A stretch of 64,000 bases of DNA from an uncultured Opitutia bacterium (GCA_913056175.1 CAJXLM010000006.1:1-64000); one strand, 5' to 3'. Numbered from the stretch's first letter, positions 1 through 9,640 are shown. Notes: generated from the sequence alone by a model not told the origin. Translations and numbers: made by a program.

Positions 1-365
1 GTGCCAGGGGGAGGACCGCGCGAATCGGCAGGAGAGCGGCGCCATGGAGAACCGCGCGGATTGGCGCGGGGCGGGGGTGGCTGGGGAAAAGTCCCCCGTC
101 CCCTCCCGGCCCCGGTGCTGGAGGCAGCTCGCCGGCGACGGTTTCCACGCAGCCACCCTGCCGGGGGTGCAGATGGGCCGTAAGCTCCCACCCGGTCGTC
201 CGGGCCCAGCCCCGCGCAACACTCCTGCGCTCTCCCCGGAGCGGGGACAGACATCGCATCCTCGTCGGACGAAACCCTCCGAACTTCGGTCGACTTCGGT
301 GGGCGGGAATTTGGTGTGGTTGCCGGTGAGGGGTGGATCGTTGTCCGCCCGTCCCGTCCGTCCGC
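1..365. other. Left-edge stretch without a supported gene
   Basis: Open frames are present on the plus strand, but they are Pro/Arg/Gly-rich and show no recognisable domain. The only structure I see is a REP-like copy with its core at 243-260, preceded by a small hairpin (TCCCCG-gag-CGGGGA, 233-247). Confidence 0.5.
233..260 (+). repeat. REP-like element, hairpin plus GGGGACAGACATCGCATC
   Basis: A short hairpin runs directly into the core GGGGACAGACATCGCATC (243-260). The same core, with minor changes, recurs at about 56222, 56311, 56401, 61156, 62527 and, inverted, 63716. Two of those copies flank a RAYT transposase gene, which suggests one mobilised repeat family. Confidence 0.7.
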
Positions 366-761
366 TCACCTGTCGGGCCCAGACGGGCGGAGCTGGGCCA
401 CCGTGGCTCCCCAGCCGCCACCGGCCGCATCGGCGAGCGCGTAGGAGAGCACCCGGGGATCCCTTTGGAGGAGGGAATGGACGGTGGTGCGGAGGGTGCC
501 CGTGCCCTTGCCGTGAATGATCCGCACCTGGGAGAGTCCCCGGCGCTGGCACTCTCCAATGTATTCCGGCAGGAGTGCTCCCAGCTCCGAGGGCCGGAAC
601 GTGTGCAGGTCGAGCACTCCATCGATCGGTTGCCGGACCGGCTCGACCCCGGCACCAGCTTCGCCGCCCTCCCCGACCTCAGGCGGAGGCCTCTGCCCTT
701 GGTCGGCGGCTGTCCGGGTGCGGTCGGTCCCGGGAGAACCCTTATTTCGGCGGGATTGCAT
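366..761 (-). CDS. Smr (small MutS-related) domain protein
   Basis: 131 residues. The N-terminal 45 or so residues are charged, Pro/Gly-rich and probably disordered. The rest is a single Smr domain. It opens with LDLHTF (the conserved D-H pair) at about residues 51-56 and carries the HGKGTGTLR signature in the second half, followed by a helix and the LADAAGGGWGATVAQL end. Stand-alone Smr proteins are DNA or RNA endonuclease or nicking modules; what this one acts on cannot be read from the sequence. It is divergent from arsC with about 58 bases between starts, so the two promoters share the AT-richer gap. Confidence 0.85.
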   Translation of the reverse strand: MQSRRNKGSPGTDRTRTAADQGQRPPPEVGEGGEAGAGVEPVRQPIDGVLDLHTFRPSELGALLPEYIGECQRRGLSQVRIIHGKGTGTLRTTVHSLLQRDPRVLSYALADAAGGGWGATVAQLRPSGPDR

Positions 762-784
762 ATCCTAGCGAAAGCATATACAGA
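756..784 (+). promoter_or_regulatory. Candidate promoter/operator of arsC-arsR
   Basis: TTGCAT (756-761) and TACAGA (779-784) are spaced 17 bases apart, and a direct repeat GCATAT occurs at 758-763 and 774-779, roughly 1.5 helical turns apart. This is the AT-rich gap between divergent smr and arsC. The spacing would suit a dimeric ArsR repressor, but that is inference. Confidence 0.3.
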
Positions 785-819
785 GACACAAAACCACGCA
801 GCCCCGTTCGCTCCTTTTT

Positions 820-1314
820 ATGAAATCACGCAAGATCCTCTTTCTTTGCACCGGGAACAGCGCCCGTAGCATTCTCGCCGAATTTCTTCTCCGCAAGAAG
901 GATCCGTACCGGTTCACTTCCTACAGCGCGGGGGCCGCACCAAAGCCGAGCCCCCACCCCATGGCGCTCCGCGTTCTGCGGGAGACCTTCCGGATCGAAC
1001 CGGAGGGCGCGCGGAGCAAGTCGTGGGACGAGTACGCCGATCTCCGCTTCGACTTCGTCATCACCGTATGCGACAACGCCCGGGAATCCTGCCCTGTCTG
1101 GCCCGGCCAGCCGATCGTAGCCCACTGGGGCTCGCCGGATCCGGCGATTTTCGAGGGGCCGGAGGCTGAGCAGCAGCGGCTATTTGAGGACGTCGGCTGG
1201 CAAATCTCGCGTCGGCTCGATCTTTTGCTCAACCTCCCCGTGGACAAGTTAGAAGAGCTGAGGGTAAATTTGGAAACGGCCACCCGGTCCATCGGCGAGC
1301 AAGAGAAACTCTGA
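820..1314 (+). CDS. arsC: Arsenate reductase, low-molecular-weight phosphatase type
   Basis: 164 residues. It begins with the P-loop LFLCTGNSARS (about residues 7-17), the CX5R nucleophile loop of the thioredoxin-coupled ArsC/LMW-PTP fold. A second cysteine region follows (VCDNARESCPVWPGQP, about 87-102), where the resolving cysteines of this arsenate reductase group lie. It reduces As(V) to As(III) in the cytoplasm. Its TGA at 1312-1314 is followed directly by the ATG of the ArsR gene, so the two are translationally coupled. No arsenite exporter (ACR3 or ArsB) is adjacent. The start follows a T-rich stretch with little Shine-Dalgarno character. Confidence 0.92.
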   Translation: MKSRKILFLCTGNSARSILAEFLLRKKDPYRFTSYSAGAAPKPSPHPMALRVLRETFRIEPEGARSKSWDEYADLRFDFVITVCDNARESCPVWPGQPIVAHWGSPDPAIFEGPEAEQQRLFEDVGWQISRRLDLLLNLPVDKLEELRVNLETATRSIGEQEKL

Positions 1315-1746
1315 ATGGCCCCCGCATCCCCCCGGACCGACACCGCACAGGCGCCGACCGCTCCCCCCGAGGGTGCCTGGCGGCGCGTCTACAAAGGCCT
1401 CTGCGACGCGCAGCGCCTGCGGATTCTCCACCTTCTCCGGGCCGGTCCCCTCTGTGTCTGCCACCTCACCGAGATCCTCGGGACCCATCAGGTCCAGGTC
1501 TCCAAGCAGCTTCGCTACATGAGGGACCTCGGCCTCCTCTCGGTGCGCCGCCACGCCCAGTGGCGGATCTACCGGATCCGCGAGGACTCCTCCCCTCTTC
1601 TCGAGGCCAACCTGCGCTGCCTCGAGGACTGCTACGGCGAGGATCTGCGCTTTGCCGAGGACTTGCGGCGGCGGGACGAGGTCCTGTTTCGGGCGAACGA
1701 CGAGGAGGGCGATTGTTCCGTGGTTCCTCGCGACGCCCCACCATAG
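1315..1746 (+). CDS. arsR: ArsR-family metalloregulator
   Basis: 143 residues with a winged helix-turn-helix from about residue 20 to 105. The motif LCVCHL (about residues 45-50) corresponds to the ELCVCDL As(III)/Sb(III) site in the alpha-3 helix of the ArsR family, with both cysteines kept and the Asp replaced by His. The recognition helix lies around THQVQVSKQLRYMRD. A cysteine pair further on (about residues 104 and 108) and an acidic tail could extend the thiol site. It starts immediately after the arsC stop codon. The regulator sits second in the pair, the reverse of the common arsRC order. Confidence 0.88.
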   Translation: MAPASPRTDTAQAPTAPPEGAWRRVYKGLCDAQRLRILHLLRAGPLCVCHLTEILGTHQVQVSKQLRYMRDLGLLSVRRHAQWRIYRIREDSSPLLEANLRCLEDCYGEDLRFAEDLRRRDEVLFRANDEEGDCSVVPRDAPP

Positions 1747-2023
1747 CCGGACGCGGTCCCCGATGCCCGCTCCTGAGGGAGTCCTCGCTCTCCGCCCTCC
1801 GTTTCGCCCTCCCCGAACGCTGCGGAGTCCATGGCTTGGGGACCGTCGGCCCAGCCGCCGGCGGGCGGAAGGTTCCCGGGGCTTTCCGAGCCGGTCCCGG
1901 TTCTCCGCGGGAGTCGAAGCTTACCCCTCTCCGCCGGTTCCCCGGCCGCGTCACCCGGCCAAGTCCGTGGGGCCTTCCCCGAACCCGATCCCGCTTGTCC
2001 CGCCCGCCCGTCTCCGGGAGGGC

Positions 2024-3133
2024 TCAGTGGTGGTGGGCGAGGGAGTAGTGGGTGCCGATGGTACGGGTCAGCCGCAGCCATTCCTTCCATTGCCGATGGA
2101 GGGAAGCATGCAGCTGGCGCACTTCGCGCCGGAGGTGCCTGCGCCGGGAGGCGGAGGCCTGACGGAGTTCGGCGAGCTTCTCACGCACGGAGGCGGCATC
2201 GGTGTCGAACCGGTGGGCGAGGTGCTCAAGGCGTTCGGCGAGCTCGCGGGCGAGGGGTGCGGTGTGCTCCCCAAGGGAGTGGAGGAGCATCTTGCGGTCG
2301 CGCCGGACGAGGGACTTGCGGATGGTCAGGGAGTTGTTCTGGCGAAGGTTGCGGGCCAGTCCCAGGCGGGAGGCCAGCCAGATCATCCACTTGGAGGGGT
2401 CGAAGTGGTACCAGCGCACCCCGTTGCGGTAGTCGGAGGCGAAGGCGTGATGGTAGTTGTGGTAGCCCTCGCCAAAAGTCACCAGGGCGAGGAGGGCGTT
2501 GTCGACCGCGCTGAGCTCGCGGGCGTACGTCTTGGAGCCGAAGGTATGGCAGAGGGAGTTGATGAACCACGTGCAGTGGTGGATCATGGCCATGCGGAGG
2601 AGGAAGCCGAAGAAGAAGGACGCGAGCGGTCCAGTGAGCCACCAGCCGACGAGGAAGACGCCGACATTGACGGCAACGGTCAGCGGGATGAACCAGCGGT
2701 GCTGGCGGGCGACGCGTGGGTTGGCGAGCAGGTCCGGCACGAGGGAAGCGTCGAACTTACGCTCGTACTGGAAAAGCCAACCGACATGCGCGTACCAGAA
2801 TCCCTTTTCGATGGAGTAGGGATCCTCGTCGGTGTCGACCTTCCGGTGGTGGAGGCGGTGGTCATGGGACCAGTTCAGGGCGGACATCTCGAAGCCGAGG
2901 GTGGATCCGAGGAGGACCATCCATTCGAGGACCGGGTTGGCCTGGTAGGCCCGGTGGGCGTAGAGGCGGTGGTAGCCGACCGTGATGGAGAGACCACCGA
3001 TGGCGTAAGTGGCGAGGAAGAGTCCCCAAGCGGCCCAGGAGGACACCCCGAGGGCGAAGGGGAGAAGCCCCAGCAAGAGGACGTGGTATCCTACCACGAA
3101 CCCGAAAAGGAAACGATTGCGGATCTTCGGCAT
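2024..3133 (-). CDS. Acyl-CoA/acyl-lipid delta-9-type fatty acid desaturase
   Basis: 369 residues. It has the three histidine boxes of membrane di-iron desaturases: HRLYAH (about residues 55-60), HDHRLHH (about 90-96) and HNYHH (about 224-228), with hydrophobic helix pairs before the first and between the second and third. The tail from about residue 280 is a long charged, Arg/Glu-rich helical region that ordinary stearoyl-CoA desaturases lack. It introduces a double bond into membrane acyl chains. The gene stands alone, flanked by gaps of 122-277 bases. The exact position of the double bond cannot be read from the sequence. Confidence 0.9.
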   Translation of the reverse strand: MPKIRNRFLFGFVVGYHVLLLGLLPFALGVSSWAAWGLFLATYAIGGLSITVGYHRLYAHRAYQANPVLEWMVLLGSTLGFEMSALNWSHDHRLHHRKVDTDEDPYSIEKGFWYAHVGWLFQYERKFDASLVPDLLANPRVARQHRWFIPLTVAVNVGVFLVGWWLTGPLASFFFGFLLRMAMIHHCTWFINSLCHTFGSKTYARELSAVDNALLALVTFGEGYHNYHHAFASDYRNGVRWYHFDPSKWMIWLASRLGLARNLRQNNSLTIRKSLVRRDRKMLLHSLGEHTAPLARELAERLEHLAHRFDTDAASVREKLAELRQASASRRRHLRREVRQLHASLHRQWKEWLRLTRTIGTHYSLAHHH

Positions 3134-3255
3134 CTTGATGGTAGGAGGTTCAGGCCGTTTTGAGGAAAGGGCAACAGGAAGCGTAGCTTTGTGGATACAA
3201 TCCCGGGAAGAATCGGACGCACCGCCCCGGCCGATCCGGACCCCTTCCGGCAGCC

Positions 3256-4176
3256 TCAGGTACCGTCCGCGGGAGGCGGTGCGGGCGCCGGCATCGTGCG
3301 ATCGAGGACCATCCGTCGGCGGGCCTCGCGGATGGCGAGCAGGTTGGCCACCAGAAGGACCGTAAGCACCAGGGCTCCGCCACCGAGGGCGCGTGGGCCC
3401 GGATTTTCGCCGAGGAACATCCAGACCAGCAACGGTGCGAGGACCGCCTCAAGCAGGAGGAGGGTGGAGACCTCGGCCGGGGTGATGTAGCGCGGACCCG
3501 TGCTGATCAGGCTCGTCGCAATGGGCACGCAGACCCCGCTGAGGGCGGCGATGAAGATCCAATCGGAGGGCCCGAGGGTGGCGGGCCGGGCAAAGGGGAG
3601 GAGGACCAGGGTGGTCAACGCGTAGGAGAGGACGACCGCCGGGACCATCGAGGTTTTCCGGGCGTGGCGGGCGATCGTGAACGCGATGGCCAAACAGAGG
3701 GCGGTCCCTACCGCGCAGAGGTCCCCGAGCGGGTTGCCGACCCCGCTGTGGACCGAACCCGAGACGATGATTCCCACGCCGACCATGCAGAGGACCACCG
3801 TGACCACCGTGCGGAGGCGGATCGGCTCGCGGAGGAAGATCCGGCTGATGACCGCAGCGTAGACCGGCGCCGTACTGAGGATGAAGACCGCGTTGGCGAC
3901 CGCGGTGAGACTGACCGCGGTGACGAAGAGCAGGGAGGCGAAACTGAAGATGACCGCGTAGGCAATTCCCGGCCGACCCAGGGCGCGGAAGGCCGGCAAC
4001 GGGTTCCCCCGGGAGGTCACCGTGAGGAAGAGGAAGATCATCACCCCGGCGGGCAGCGCCCGCCAGAAGGTGGTGGTCAGCGGGGGCGCGTCGATCAGGC
4101 GGATGAAGAGACTGTCCGGGCTGATAAAGACCACCCCGAGGGTGGTGAGGAGGAGGCCTTTGGCCTGGTCGGTCAT
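3256..4176 (-). CDS. EamA/DMT-family transporter (10-TM exporter)
   Basis: 306 residues beginning MTDQAKGLLLTTLGVVF. I chose the ATG at 4176 over one 30 bases upstream because the next residues run straight into the first membrane helix. About ten hydrophobic segments form two EamA repeats, and the C-terminal half contains the usual Pro/Glu region (ITPAEVSTLLLLEAVLAPLLVW). This drug/metabolite superfamily exports amino acids, nucleotides or other metabolites; the substrate is unknown. It lies downstream of the MetF-like gene on the same strand (88-base gap) and could be the last gene of the methyl-catabolism cluster. Confidence 0.85.
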   Translation of the reverse strand: MTDQAKGLLLTTLGVVFISPDSLFIRLIDAPPLTTTFWRALPAGVMIFLFLTVTSRGNPLPAFRALGRPGIAYAVIFSFASLLFVTAVSLTAVANAVFILSTAPVYAAVISRIFLREPIRLRTVVTVVLCMVGVGIIVSGSVHSGVGNPLGDLCAVGTALCLAIAFTIARHARKTSMVPAVVLSYALTTLVLLPFARPATLGPSDWIFIAALSGVCVPIATSLISTGPRYITPAEVSTLLLLEAVLAPLLVWMFLGENPGPRALGGGALVLTVLLVANLLAIREARRRMVLDRTMPAPAPPPADGT

Positions 4177-4264
4177 GGTTCCCGAGCAAACCCTTGCCTC
4201 CCCCACCCTGCCGAGGGGAAAAGCGGCCCGGGCGTGGGTTCTCCCCGGCCGGCCCCGCCCGCGC

Positions 4265-5248
4265 TCACTCGAGGGTCACCTTGTGCTGCTCCCGGAGTGG
4301 CAGCTTCTGCAGGTAATCGATGCTGCGGGCGTGGTTGTTGAAAGGGAAGACGTGGAAGTGCTGGAGCATCGCGTAGCGGTCCGGATCCGGCTCGGAGAGC
4401 ACTTTCTCGGCGAGCGGGAGGAGGAAAGTCTCCGTGCGGTAGCCACGGGAGAGGTTGGAGATGTTCGCAGCTTCCTTGCGGAGGACCTTGAGGGAGTTGC
4501 CGATCCCGCAGATGACCGCGTACTTGATGAGCACCTGGAAGCCGACCACCCCGACCAGACCGGCCCGGATGGGGAAGTGGAGCCCGTGGGCGCGGAGCGT
4601 GTCGATCAGCCCCAGCAGCGAAGCCGTCGCGAAGGTGAACTGCGTCATCATGCAGTACTCGTGCCCGTGCGAGGTGAAGTACTCGTACTTCTCCGTGTAG
4701 GCCTCGAGGATTTCCTCATCGGAGGCGTAGGGATGGGGCTCCGGGTGGCCGGCGACCGCGAAGGAGCGGATCCCGTACTCCTCGAAGAGCCCCGTGTGGA
4801 GGAGGTCCATGACCGTCCGGTAGGGTCCGCGCTGCTCCTTGAGCCCACCCCCGAGGAGGAGGATCTCGTCGAGCCCCAGCGACTGGAGGTTGGCGAGGAA
4901 GGCACGGAGGGTGGCCTCGTCCGGGACGAACCGCGCCGCCAGGTGGGGCACGGGCAGGTAGCCCGCGCGAAGGGCATTCTCGTAGGACTTGGTGGTCTTG
5001 GTGAGGTCCGTGTTCGGGAGGTGGACCACGTAGATGCGGGAGCCGGCGGGGAGGAGCCCATTGAGTTTCTCCGCGTTCTTGGTCTCCGCCGGCGTCATCT
5101 CATAGGAGACATCGGCGAGCATCCGCCCGAGCCAGGCGTACTTGTCCTCGTCGGAAATGATACCGACCGGCCGCCTCCGGCCGATCCCCATCTTCTGGAG
5201 GAGGCCAAGGATGCCGGGGTGGGGAGCGGAAGAAGCGTTCTTTTTCAT
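4265..5248 (-). CDS. Methylenetetrahydrofolate reductase-like protein
   Basis: 327 residues with the TIM-barrel character of the MetF family (LGLDEILLLGGG at about residue 125, the VAGHPEPHP stretch typical of MTHFR near 162-170, then MTQFTFATASL). It is clearly divergent from housekeeping MetF, with its own N-terminus and a long C-terminal third. In this setting it most likely runs in the oxidative direction, turning 5-methyl-THF from a demethylase into 5,10-methylene-THF. It follows fhs on the same strand after a gap of about 130 bases. Which redox partner it uses cannot be seen. Confidence 0.75.
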   Translation of the reverse strand: MKKNASSAPHPGILGLLQKMGIGRRRPVGIISDEDKYAWLGRMLADVSYEMTPAETKNAEKLNGLLPAGSRIYVVHLPNTDLTKTTKSYENALRAGYLPVPHLAARFVPDEATLRAFLANLQSLGLDEILLLGGGLKEQRGPYRTVMDLLHTGLFEEYGIRSFAVAGHPEPHPYASDEEILEAYTEKYEYFTSHGHEYCMMTQFTFATASLLGLIDTLRAHGLHFPIRAGLVGVVGFQVLIKYAVICGIGNSLKVLRKEAANISNLSRGYRTETFLLPLAEKVLSEPDPDRYAMLQHFHVFPFNNHARSIDYLQKLPLREQHKVTLE

Positions 5249-5380
5249 GGGAAGGGTGCGTTCCGGGGATCGAGCGCGGCGCGCGGGGAGACGCCAGCGC
5301 GGACGATCGACCGGGGTCAGTGAGGGGCGTTCATGACAGGTGAAGGGAAGGCAAGGGGCACGGCCGGGGCAACCAGCGCA

Positions 5381-7048
5381 TCAGGAGAGCCCGGAGATGA
5401 CCCCGTCGGCATCGACGGACATCCCGGCAGCCGAGGGGATGCGCGGGAGGCCCGGCATGCGCATGATTTCCCCGCTGAGGGCGACGAGGAAGCCCGCACC
5501 CGTGTTGGCGACGACATCGCGGACCTCGAGGAGATGATCTTCGGGGGCACCGATCAGCTCCGGATCGTTGGAGAAGCTGTACTGGGTCTTGGCCATGCAG
5601 ATCGGCAGGTCGCCGAAGCCATCTTCCTCGCACTGCTCGATCTTCCGCATGGCCACGCGGGTGAGCTGCACGTCGCGGGCGCGGTAGATCCCCTTGGCGA
5701 TCGCGTCGATCTTCTCGATGAGGGAGAGGGAGGAGTCGTAGAGCGGGCGGAAGTCGGCGGTGCCCTCCTCGACCACCTCGACGACCGAACGGGCGAGGTC
5801 GACCGTGCCCGCGCTGCCCTCGGCCCAGTGCTTGCAGAGATGGGCCCGTACCCCCAGCTGGCGGCAGGCCTCCAGGACCACCTCGATTTCCGCCTCGGTG
5901 TCCGTGTGGAAGTGGTTCAGGCACACCACGACCGGCACGCCGAACTTGGCAAGGTTCTCGAGGTGGCGGCGCAGGTTGGCGAGTCCCCGCTCGACCGCGC
6001 CCGGATCCTCCTGGCCGAGGTCCTTCTTGCCGACTCCCCCGTGCATCTTGAGAGCGCGCACCGTTGCCACGATGACGGCGGCATCCGGCTGGAGCCCCGC
6101 CTTGCGGCACTTGATGTCGAAGAACTTCTCCGCGCCGAGGTCAGCGCCGAAGCCGGCCTCCGTGACCGTGTAGTCGGCCAGCTGCAGACCCATCTTCGTG
6201 GCCATGGCGGAGGAACAGCCGTGGGCGATGTTCGCGAAGGGTCCCCCGTGGATGAAGACCGGATTCTGCTCGAGGGTCTGCACGAGGTTCGGGAGGATCG
6301 CCTCCTTGAGGAGGACGCCCATGGCACCCTGCGCATCGAGGGCCCGGGCGAAGACCCGCTCCTTGTCGCGGTTTCGCCCGAGGGTGATCCGCCCCAGCTT
6401 GTCCATGAGGTCCTCGAGGCCCGTGGCCAGGCAGAGAATCGCCATGATCTCGGAGGCCACCGTGATGTCGAAACCCGTCTCGCGGGGGTTCCCGTTCTTC
6501 TTGCCGAGGGAGATGACGATGTCGCGGAGGGCGCGGTCGTTCATGTCGATGACCCGCTTCCACTCGACGGTCCCCGGTTTCAGGTCGAGCGGGTTGTCCC
6601 AGTAGAGGCTGTTGTCGAGCAGGGCGGCGAGCAGGTTATGGGCGGAGGTGACCGCGTGGAAATCCCCCGTGAAGTGGAGGTTGATGTCCTCCATCGGGAT
6701 CACCTGGGAGTAGCCTCCGCCGGCGGCCCCGCCCTTCATGCCGAAGCACGGCCCGAGGGAGGGCTCGCGCAGGCAGGCCACCGTCTTCTTGCCGATCGCG
6801 TTGAGCCCGTCCGTCAGCCCGATCGTCGTGGTCGTCTTGCCCTCCCCAGCCGGGGTCGGGTTGATCGCGGTGACCAGGACCAGCTTGCCGTCCGGCTGGG
6901 GAGGCAGGCTGTTGTAGTACTGAAGGTCGACCTTTGCCTTGTCCCGGCCGAAGGGGACAAGACCCTCGCGGGCGATCCCGAGCTTGTCGGCGATCTCCTC
7001 GATCGGGCGCGGCGTGAACTGGTGGGCGATTTCGGCGTCGGTGGGCAT
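5381..7048 (-). CDS. fhs: Formate-tetrahydrofolate ligase
   Basis: 555 residues, the usual length of the family. The start [16 protein letters not shown] (7048) fits family N-termini; an upstream ATG would add a low-complexity Pro/Ser leader. The nucleotide-binding stretch [16 protein letters not shown] (about residues 62-77) and the [20 protein letters not shown] signature (about 93-112) are intact. The enzyme interconverts formate + ATP + THF and 10-formyl-THF. Between a MetF-like gene and two THF-dependent dehydrogenases it can release formate and gain ATP from demethylation carbon, the reverse of its textbook direction; that is inference from context. Confidence 0.97.
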   Translation of the reverse strand: MPTDAEIAHQFTPRPIEEIADKLGIAREGLVPFGRDKAKVDLQYYNSLPPQPDGKLVLVTAINPTPAGEGKTTTTIGLTDGLNAIGKKTVACLREPSLGPCFGMKGGAAGGGYSQVIPMEDINLHFTGDFHAVTSAHNLLAALLDNSLYWDNPLDLKPGTVEWKRVIDMNDRALRDIVISLGKKNGNPRETGFDITVASEIMAILCLATGLEDLMDKLGRITLGRNRDKERVFARALDAQGAMGVLLKEAILPNLVQTLEQNPVFIHGGPFANIAHGCSSAMATKMGLQLADYTVTEAGFGADLGAEKFFDIKCRKAGLQPDAAVIVATVRALKMHGGVGKKDLGQEDPGAVERGLANLRRHLENLAKFGVPVVVCLNHFHTDTEAEIEVVLEACRQLGVRAHLCKHWAEGSAGTVDLARSVVEVVEEGTADFRPLYDSSLSLIEKIDAIAKGIYRARDVQLTRVAMRKIEQCEEDGFGDLPICMAKTQYSFSNDPELIGAPEDHLLEVRDVVANTGAGFLVALSGEIMRMPGLPRIPSAAGMSVDADGVISGLS

Positions 7049-7156
7049 GGGGCTGGGGGATTCGGGAGGGAGAAGGGAGACGGAGGGGAAAATGGGGGGC
7101 GGCGGAAGCGGAGACCGGCTTCCGGAAAGGGGCACCGAGGGGACTGGGCGGATTTC

Positions 7157-9640
7157 CTAGGCCTTGATTCTCTCCATTTTCGGATCGTACATCGGCTCGA
7201 GGGAGGGCACCGCGGCGACTTTCTCGTTCATCACGCTGATCTCGTACTTCGCGTCGAGCAGGTAGTCGGCATCGGCGACCCCGTGGTGGTTGTGGACATA
7301 ACCGAGCCCGATGGAGGTCCCGAAGTAGGGGGAGAACTGGCCGGAGGTCAGGTGCCCCACCTTCTCACCATTCCGGTAGATCGGCTCGTAGTGGTAGAGG
7401 AGCGGTTCCGGATCCTCCAGGCGGAAGGCGACCAGCTTCCGGGAGGTTCCGTTGCGCTTCTGCTCGGCGATGTGCTCCTTGCCGAGGAAGTCGTGGGGCT
7501 TCTTGATCCGGGCGGCGAAGCCGACGTTCGCCTCCACCGGGGTCTCCGCGGCGGAGACATCGTGCCCCCAGTGGATGAAGGACTTCTCGAGGCGGAGGGA
7601 ATTGATCGCGTGGTAGCCGGCCATACGGACCCCGAGCGTCTCTCCCTCCTGCATGAGCAGGTCGTAGGCGGCGGGGGCGTACTCGCTGCCGAGGGAGATC
7701 TCCCAGCCCAGTTCCCCGACGAAGGTGATCCGGGTGGCCCGGGCGCGGGCATAGCCGAAATCGATCATCCGGGAGGTGGCGAAGGGGAAGGCCTCGTTGG
7801 AGAAGTCGGCGTTGGAAACCCGCTGGAGCAGCTCGCGGGAGCGCGGCCCCATCACCCCGAGGACCGCGTAGCCGGAGGTGATGTCGGTGACCGTCGCGGC
7901 GAAGTCGCGCTCCTCGATCCGCTTCTGCAGGTACCAGAAGTCGTGGGCCTGGCTGGAGGCCGTTGTGTAGACGAGGAACTGGCACTCGCCGACCCGGGTG
8001 ACGGTGACATCCCCCTCGATCCCGCCGCGCTCGTTGAGCAGCTGGGTGTAGACGACCTTGCCGACCGGCACGTCGATGCGGTTGCCGCAGGTCCACTCCA
8101 GCAGGTCGAGGGCCTCCTTGCCCTGGACGAGAAACTTGCCGAAGGAGGTCTGGTCGAAGACGGCGACATTCTCGCGGGCGGCCATGTGTTCCTCCGCCGA
8201 GTAGGGGAACCAGTTCTGGCGGCCGAAGGTGTACTCGTACTTTGGCTCGACCCCGGCGGGAGCGTACCAGTTCGCACGCTCCCAGCCGGACATCTCCCCG
8301 AAGCAGGCCCCCCGGGCGGCCAGTCGGTCGTGCAGCGGGGACGTCCGCACCGGGCGGGCCGACTCGATCTGCAGGTAGGGGAAGTTGATGTCGTAGAGCA
8401 GCCCGAGGATCTCCGTGCCCCGTTCCTCGAGGAAGCGCCGGTTGGCGGTGTGCTGGGGCGGCCGGATCGCCTCGATGTCGTGGGTGTCGTAGCGGGTGGG
8501 AGGCGTGCCCGAGAGAATGTACTCGGCGATGTAGCGGCCGGCCCCGCCGCAGGACTGGATCCCGCGGGAGTTGAAGCCGGCGGCGATGAGCAGGTTCTGC
8601 AGGTTCTGGGCCTCGCCGAGGAAGTAGTTGTTGTCGTAGGTGAAGGACTCCGGCCCGTTCATGTAGGTCTCGATGCCGACCTCACGCACGGCGGGGACGC
8701 GGTGGCGGACGTACTCGTAGACCTCGGCGGCGTGCTCCCAGTCCTCGTCGAGCCGGCCAAACTCGAAGTCCTCGGGAATTCCGTGGCGCGCCCACGGCTT
8801 GGCCGTGCGCTCGAAGAAACCCAGCATGAGGTGTCCCGTGTGGTCGTGCCAGCGGGTGCCGAGGGTCGGGCGCACGTAGCAGCGGGCGTCGAAGTCGCGG
8901 AGCAGGGGCAGGTCCGGGTCGATCCCCTCGAGGTGCTCGGTGAGCAGGTAGTAGTGCTCCATCGGCTGGAGGGGCACGTTCACCCCGTACTGGGCCGCGA
9001 AGTCGCGCGTCCAGATCCCGCCGGCGAGCACCACGTAGTCGGCGCGGATTTCTCCCTCCTCGGTGGTGACACCGGTCACCCGGTCGCCGTCGGTGAGCAG
9101 GCCGGTCACCTTCGTGTACTCGTGGACCTGGGCCCCGTGTTTCTCGGCGCCCTTGGCGAGGGCCTTGGTGCCCTCCTCCGGGTTGATGAGGGCGTCGTTG
9201 GGCACGTAGATCGCCCCGACGACATCGTCGATGTTCACGAGAGGCCACTTGTCCCGGGCCTCCCGCGGGGAGATCTCGTAGGCCTCCACATCGAAGGAGT
9301 CGGCGAGGGAGAGGGCCATGCGGAACTGCTGGTGGCGCTCCGGATGGGCGGTCACGAAAACCGAGCCCGTCCGCTTCCAGTCGATGTCGTGCCCGACCTC
9401 TTCGGCGACCTCCCGGAACATGTTGGTGGTCTCCTTGGCCATCATGATCATGGACTCGGAGGCCCGCATCTCTGAACAGATCCCGGCCGCGTGCCAGGAG
9501 GTTCCGGAGGAGAGGCTCTTGCGCTCGAGGAGGACGACGTCCTGGACGCCCTGGCGGGCCAGCTGGTAGGCGGTGCTCGTACCGATGACGCCGCCACCGA
9601 CGATGACGACGCGGGCGCGGGAGGGGAGGTTCTGGCTCAT
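7157..9640 (-). CDS. FAD-dependent dehydrogenase with GcvT domain, dimethylglycine/sarcosine type (second copy)
   Basis: 827 residues. Residues 1-390 or so form a DAO-type FAD domain with the dinucleotide motif VVIVGGGVIGTSTAYQLA. The stretch SGTSWHAAG carries the histidine that binds FAD covalently in DMGDH and SarDH. The rest is a GcvT-like folate domain with its barrel end. Such enzymes remove a methyl from dimethylglycine or sarcosine and pass it to THF as 5,10-methylene-THF. Its ATG overlaps the stop of the preceding FAD-GcvT gene by four bases (9637-9640). An open frame extends far upstream but only repeats that neighbour in another frame. Which of the pair takes dimethylglycine is not decidable from motifs. 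Confidence 0.9.
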   Translation of the reverse strand: MSQNLPSRARVVIVGGGVIGTSTAYQLARQGVQDVVLLERKSLSSGTSWHAAGICSEMRASESMIMMAKETTNMFREVAEEVGHDIDWKRTGSVFVTAHPERHQQFRMALSLADSFDVEAYEISPREARDKWPLVNIDDVVGAIYVPNDALINPEEGTKALAKGAEKHGAQVHEYTKVTGLLTDGDRVTGVTTEEGEIRADYVVLAGGIWTRDFAAQYGVNVPLQPMEHYYLLTEHLEGIDPDLPLLRDFDARCYVRPTLGTRWHDHTGHLMLGFFERTAKPWARHGIPEDFEFGRLDEDWEHAAEVYEYVRHRVPAVREVGIETYMNGPESFTYDNNYFLGEAQNLQNLLIAAGFNSRGIQSCGGAGRYIAEYILSGTPPTRYDTHDIEAIRPPQHTANRRFLEERGTEILGLLYDINFPYLQIESARPVRTSPLHDRLAARGACFGEMSGWERANWYAPAGVEPKYEYTFGRQNWFPYSAEEHMAARENVAVFDQTSFGKFLVQGKEALDLLEWTCGNRIDVPVGKVVYTQLLNERGGIEGDVTVTRVGECQFLVYTTASSQAHDFWYLQKRIEERDFAATVTDITSGYAVLGVMGPRSRELLQRVSNADFSNEAFPFATSRMIDFGYARARATRITFVGELGWEISLGSEYAPAAYDLLMQEGETLGVRMAGYHAINSLRLEKSFIHWGHDVSAAETPVEANVGFAARIKKPHDFLGKEHIAEQKRNGTSRKLVAFRLEDPEPLLYHYEPIYRNGEKVGHLTSGQFSPYFGTSIGLGYVHNHHGVADADYLLDAKYEISVMNEKVAAVPSLEPMYDPKMERIKA

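Noticed and set aside
5333-9475. A 1380-codon open frame on the plus strand
   Set aside because: It runs antisense to fhs and the FAD-GcvT gene; it is rich in Val/Gly/Glu/Asp, as expected when the opposite strand codes at high GC, and has no domain.
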